A DNA stretch of 8,983 nt, taken from NCBI GenBank assembly GCA_020058405.1, contig JAGVEE010000417.1, positions 1 through 8,983 on the forward strand, given 5' to 3'. The notes beneath the pieces were generated by a model. It searched no databases and was not told the DNA's origin. It was given only the letters and a program-made list of their open reading frames with translations. Shown here in pieces: positions 6,064-8,983 of this stretch (positions are counted from its first letter, which is position 1; each line of letters opens with the position of its first letter). The position numbers and the translations under genes are program-made. The DNA comes from Sphingobacteriales bacterium (GTDB lineage Bacteria > Bacteroidota > Bacteroidia > Sphingobacteriales > Sphingobacteriaceae).

Positions 6064-6647
6064 GATTTCTCTTTATACTGCTTATTCAGCCCTTCCAGCA
6101 CTTCCTCTGTAATATCAAGGCTATCATTCGCATATAAAATACCCGAACCTTTGGTAAAGTTAAACACAATTTTATAACTCTTTTCTTTGGTGTGTTCTTT
6201 TAAATATTTAGACACCTTATCAAACAATTGTTCGTTAAATTTATTCTGATCTTCTTGCAATTTTGCAGCAGCGTTTTCGCTAAACAAACGTAAATCTTGC
6301 TCTTTGCGCATCAATGATTCTTCGGTTCTAGCGCGCTGTTCAGGACTCATACTAGATGCCATTTTTTGGTAGTTGGTAAATTCTAATTCAAGCACGCTTC
6401 TCTTCGCTTCAATTTCTTTTTCAGTACGCAATGTTTTTGCTTCAAATTCTTTCTTAGCGTTTTTAAAATAATCGTAATTCTCTAACAAGGAATCGCCGTT
6501 CACATATGCCGAACCTTGCGCAGGCATTGACATTAAGGTACTATCCGAAGCATTCACAAACACTGGGCCTTGTGGCTTACTTGTAAAATGCAAAATGTAC
6601 AAGACTACTACTGCAATTGCAATGATGATGTTGAAAATATATTTCAT
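6057..6647 (-). CDS. OmpH/Skp-family periplasmic chaperone-like protein
   Basis: A 196-residue protein with an N-terminal hydrophobic segment (about 4-22, FNIIIAIAVVVLYILHF), probably a signal anchor or uncleaved signal since no clear cleavage or lipobox motif follows. Residues 45-60 (GSAYVNGDSLLENYDYF) match the usual start of the OmpH domain. A long charged coiled coil (about 60-155) follows, rich in Glu, Lys, Arg and Ala, and the C-terminal GSGILYANDSLDITEEVLEGLN (167-188) matches the conserved end of the domain. Skp/OmpH trimers hold unfolded outer-membrane proteins in the periplasm; Bacteroidota often have several paralogues, usually near bamA, so this lone copy next to slyD may be a variant with a different client set (inference). 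Its last two codons lie within a short tandem repeat. Confidence 0.85.
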   Translation of the reverse strand: MKYIFNIIIAIAVVVLYILHFTSKPQGPVFVNASDSTLMSMPAQGSAYVNGDSLLENYDYFKNAKKEFEAKTLRTEKEIEAKRSVLELEFTNYQKMASSMSPEQRARTEESLMRKEQDLRLFSENAAAKLQEDQNKFNEQLFDKVSKYLKEHTKEKSYKIVFNFTKGSGILYANDSLDITEEVLEGLNKQYKEKSK

Positions 6648-6668
6648 GAATATTGAATGATTAGTGAT

Positions 6669-6750
6669 GAATTACGAATTACGAATTACGAGTTACGAAT
6701 TACGAATTAATCAAGTTTGTTGCGAAATTCGTAATTCGTAATTCGTAATT
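6669..6750. repeat. GAATTAC tandem repeat with inverted counterpart, potential long hairpin
   Basis: Six 7-base units (GAATTAC three times, GAGTTAC, GAATTAC, GAATTAA) occupy 6669-6710. After a 15-base gap, an inverted array AATTCGT-AATTCGT-AATTCGT-AATT fills 6726-6750. Positions 6670-6694 can pair with 6726-6750 over 25 bases with one G-U or mismatch; alternative registers are possible because of the periodicity. The right arm begins one base after the slyD stop, so the hairpin would form at the 3' end of slyD mRNA, ahead of the ompH-like gene. There is no T tract, so it may be an mRNA-stabilising or processing element rather than a classic terminator. Confidence 0.85.
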
Positions 6751-6751
6751 A

Positions 6752-7264
6752 TTAATGTTGGTGTCCGCCTTCGCCATGTACATGGCCGTGGTCTAATTCT
6801 TCGGCAGTAGCTTCACGTATTTCGTGCACTAATCCTACAAAATTTAATTCTCTACCTGCTAATGGATGGTTAAAGTCCATTTTTACAATTTCTTCGGTTA
6901 CATCTACCACTAAACCTTGCATTTTATTTCCATCTTGATCGCTCATCGGAATAAAAGCTCCTTTAGCAATTACTTCGTCATCAAACACACCGTCAACTAA
7001 AAATACATTTTTAGGTAAATCAACGATTGCTGTTTCATCAAATTCGCCATATCCACTCTCTTCTTTAGATAATACGAAGTTAAATGCTGCACCACTTTCT
7101 AAGTTTTCTAGTGCCATTTCAAATTTTTCTGGCAATCCGCTTAATCCGTGTAAATACACAAACGGTTGCTCTGCGGTTACACGCTCTACTAACATTACGT
7201 TTTCACCTTCATTAACGCTTAACTCATAAGTTAAGGAAACTACTTTGTTTTGAGATACTTTCAT
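6752..7264 (-). CDS. slyD: FKBP-type peptidyl-prolyl isomerase, SlyD-like, with histidine-rich tail
   Basis: A 170-residue cytoplasmic prolyl cis-trans isomerase and chaperone. The FKBP domain is split by an insert-in-flap chaperone domain, as in SlyD: first half about 1-74 (VSLTYELSVNEGE, FVYLHGLSGLPEKFEMAL, GYGE at 71-74), insert about 75-125 and second half about 126-150 (NHPLAGREL, 132-140, the diagnostic SlyD motif). The C-terminus ends in DHGHVHGEGGHQH with five histidines from 159 to 170, a potential nickel or zinc site that is shorter than the E. coli tail. ATG at 7264 is the natural start because the family begins with such a strand (MKVSQNKVVSLTYEL). It is divergent from gyrB and followed 104 bases later by the ompH-like gene, with a repeat hairpin between. 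Confidence 0.93.
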   Translation of the reverse strand: MKVSQNKVVSLTYELSVNEGENVMLVERVTAEQPFVYLHGLSGLPEKFEMALENLESGAAFNFVLSKEESGYGEFDETAIVDLPKNVFLVDGVFDDEVIAKGAFIPMSDQDGNKMQGLVVDVTEEIVKMDFNHPLAGRELNFVGLVHEIREATAEELDHGHVHGEGGHQH

Positions 7265-7361
7265 TCTAATTTTTTAATATTTTACATACATGGAAGATTC
7301 CAAAACACGTTTTCTAAATCTCGTATCAGAAATGGAATTCGAGGGCTGGCAACCAATGCCA

Positions 7362-7369
7362 CAAAAGTA
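7362..7369 (-). promoter_or_regulatory. Putative -7 element of the slyD promoter
   Basis: TACTTTTG on the minus strand is a full match to TAnnTTTG. It would give a leader of roughly 90 bases before the slyD ATG. No clear TTG lies at ideal distance upstream, though T-rich sequence does. Confidence 0.4.
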
Positions 7370-7446
7370 ATCAAATACTTAACAGAATGTTGAAAAAAAA
7401 ATGATTTTTAGCCATCTTTTTTCACGCTTATCCCCCTTTAAAAAAG

Positions 7447-7454
7447 TATCTTTG
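7447..7454 (+). promoter_or_regulatory. Putative -7 element of the gyrB promoter
   Basis: TATCTTTG is a full match to the Bacteroidota TAnnTTTG element, 23 bases before the gyrB ATG, which predicts a very short leader of under 20 bases. The -33 region is T-rich (around 7417-7424) but lacks an exact TTG. Confidence 0.5.
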
Positions 7455-7477
7455 AAGCTATCCTGAAATAAAAGTAT

Positions 7478-8983
7478 ATGAGTGAGGAAAAAATTGACAA
7501 ATCAAATTATTCTGCGGATAATATCCAAGTTTTAGAAGGTCTGGAAGCCGTTCGTAAACGTCCGGCAATGTACATTGGCGATACTGGCTTTAAAGGTTTA
7601 CACCACCTTGTTTACGAGGTTGTTGACAACTCAATTGACGAGGCTTTGGCTGGTTATTGTACAGACATTGATGTAATTATTACTGAAGACAATAGCATAC
7701 GTGTGCAAGATAATGGTCGTGGTATTCCAACCGACATGCACCCTAAAGAGAAAAAATCTGCTTTAGAAGTGGTAATGACCGTTTTACACGCGGGTGGTAA
7801 ATTCGATAAAGATACCTACAAAGTATCTGGTGGTTTGCACGGTGTGGGGGTAAGTTGCGTAAACGCCTTATCTATTGCCTTAAAAGCGGAAGTTCACAGA
7901 AACGGTAAAATATTTCAACAAGAATATTCAAAAGGTAAACCTTTATACGATGTAAAAGAAGTTGGCGAAACCAACATCCGTGGTACCATCGTAACCTTTA
8001 AACCCGATGCCGAAATTTTTACACAAACTACCGAATACAAATTCGATACCTTGGCAGCTCGTTTGCGTGAATTAGCCTACTTAAATAAAGGCATCCGCTT
8101 AACATTAACAGATGAGCGCGAGAAAGGCGAAAACGGTGAGTTTACCAAAGAAGAGTTTTACTCTGAAGGTGGATTACGTGAATTCGTTAAATACTTAGAT
8201 GGTACTCGTGAGCCCCTTATTCCGGAGCCTATTTACGTAGAAGGTAATAAATCGGGAATACCTGTTGAGCTTGCGCTTCAATACAACAGTACTTACAATG
8301 AAAATGTACACTCGTACGTAAATAATATTAATACCATTGAAGGTGGTACGCACGTTGCGGGTTTCCGTAGAGGATTAACTCGTACCTTAAAAGCGTATGC
8401 TGAAAAATCGGGATTATTAAAAAATCTTAAAATTGAAATTACAGGTGATGACTTCCGTGAAGGATTAACTGCCGTAATTTCGGTAAAAGTACAAGAGCCA
8501 CAATTTGAAGGTCAAACGAAAACCAAACTTGGTAACAACGAAGTAACAGGTGCGGTAGATCAAGCGGTTGGCGAAATTTTGAATATCTACTTGGAAGAAA
8601 ACCCAAGAGAGGCTAAAATGATTGTGCAGAAAGTTATTTTAGCTGCAACCGCACGTAATGCGGCGCGTAAAGCAAGAGAATTAGTACAACGTAAAAATGT
8701 ATTAACAGGTTCGGGCTTGCCGGGTAAACTTTCTGATTGTTCGGAATCGGATCCTGCACTATGTGAGTTATACCTTGTAGAGGGTGACTCTGCGGGTGGT
8801 ACAGCGAAGCAAGGACGTAACCGTGCATTCCAAGCTATTCTTCCATTAAAAGGTAAAATCCTGAACGTGGAAAAAGCAATGGAACATAAAATTTATGATA
8901 ACGACGAGATCAAGAATATTTTCACCGCAATGGGTGTAAGTATCGGTACTGTTGAAGATCACAAAGCTTTAAACGTAATAAAA
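7478..8983 (+). CDS. gyrB: DNA gyrase subunit B (3' end missing)
   Basis: ATPase subunit of the A2B2 type II topoisomerase that introduces negative supercoils. The window holds 502 codons of an expected roughly 640-660. Visible: RKRPAMYIGD near the N-terminus, the GHKL ATPase residues E47 and N51 (VYEVVDNSIDEALAG), D78 in QDNGRGIP, the ATP-lid glycines GGLHGVGVSCVNALS, the transducer domain with the QTKTKLGN loop, and the TOPRIM start E435-G-D-S-A-G-G followed by KQGRNRAFQAILPLKGKILNVEK. The TOPRIM Asp pair and the C-terminal domain lie past the right edge. The aspartate and lysine equivalent to E. coli D426 and K447 (D437, K458) and the arginine equivalent to R136 (R141) are all wild type. 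EGDSAGGTAKQGR plus the early sequence favour GyrB over ParE. It is transcribed divergently from slyD. Confidence 0.97.
   Translation, partial: MSEEKIDKSNYSADNIQVLEGLEAVRKRPAMYIGDTGFKGLHHLVYEVVDNSIDEALAGYCTDIDVIITEDNSIRVQDNGRGIPTDMHPKEKKSALEVVMTVLHAGGKFDKDTYKVSGGLHGVGVSCVNALSIALKAEVHRNGKIFQQEYSKGKPLYDVKEVGETNIRGTIVTFKPDAEIFTQTTEYKFDTLAARLRELAYLNKGIRLTLTDEREKGENGEFTKEEFYSEGGLREFVKYLDGTREPLIPEPIYVEGNKSGIPVELALQYNSTYNENVHSYVNNINTIEGGTHVAGFRRGLTRTLKAYAEKSGLLKNLKIEITGDDFREGLTAVISVKVQEPQFEGQTKTKLGNNEVTGAVDQAVGEILNIYLEENPREAKMIVQKVILAATARNAARKARELVQRKNVLTGSGLPGKLSDCSESDPALCELYLVEGDSAGGTAKQGRNRAFQAILPLKGKILNVEKAMEHKIYDNDEIKNIFTAMGVSIGTVEDHKALNVIK

Noticed and set aside
5952..6750. CRISPR array in the repeat-filled spacers
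   Set aside because: Units are 7-8 bases in contiguous tandem without unique spacers, and no cas genes are present.
7428..7436. DnaA-box-like TTATCCCCC near gyrB, hinting at a replication origin
   Set aside because: It deviates from TTATCCACA, is single, and there is no cluster of boxes or dnaA/dnaN nearby; gyrB alone is not evidence for an origin.
8634..8828. Open frame of 64 codons on the minus strand inside gyrB
   Set aside because: It lies wholly antisense to strongly conserved GyrB codons, has no recognisable product and is explained as a chance shadow.
8780..8857. Possible quinolone-resistance substitutions in GyrB
   Set aside because: The positions equivalent to E. coli D426 and K447 are Asp and Lys, as in wild type.

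Overview
The window comes from a low-GC member of the Bacteroidota. This is inferred from the protein types (OmpH/Skp-like coiled-coil protein, FtsL-like protein with a long N-terminal tail, division transpeptidase with a PASTA tail, GyrB beginning MSEEK...NYSADNIQVLEGL), from weak or absent Shine-Dalgarno sequences, and from TAnnTTTG promoter elements. No species can be named from the sequence.

Positions 1-5042 (minus strand) hold the head of a division and cell-wall (dcw) cluster. In transcription order it is mraZ, rsmH, an ftsL-like gene, ftsI (transpeptidase with PASTA tail) and murE (cut by the left edge). The genes are packed: a 4-base gap, a 14-base overlap, an ATGA overlap and a 1-base overlap with a GTG start. 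This fits one polycistronic, translationally coupled mRNA. Upstream of mraZ are three GTGGTA repeats at exact 10-base spacing, a good match to the MraZ operator, so the cluster is probably autoregulated.

Positions 5043-5483 lack a recognised gene but are organised. A strong minus-strand terminator (5141-5171) insulates the dcw promoter. A second terminator (5421-5462) ends the guanine deaminase transcript. Between them lie a promoter-like element and a 26-codon frame encoding one hydrophobic segment with a basic tail, a candidate small membrane protein or small RNA unit.

Positions 5484-7264 (minus strand) hold slyD (FKBP-type prolyl isomerase with a histidine-rich tail), an ompH/skp-like gene and guaD (guanine deaminase). 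The two spacers in this group are filled with short tandem repeats. One is a 7-base GAATTAC array with an inverted counterpart that can form a long hairpin. The other is an 8-base GAAATTTC-type array that runs into the end of the ompH-like gene.

Positions 7265-7477 are a divergent intergenic region with promoter-like elements for slyD and gyrB. From 7478 to the right edge runs gyrB (plus strand, 502 codons, 3' end missing). Overall this is mainly core housekeeping sequence. I see no insertion sequence, phage, CRISPR array, rRNA or tRNA gene. The points most worth a second look are the small unit at about 5141-5345, the MraZ operator and the two repeat-filled spacers.
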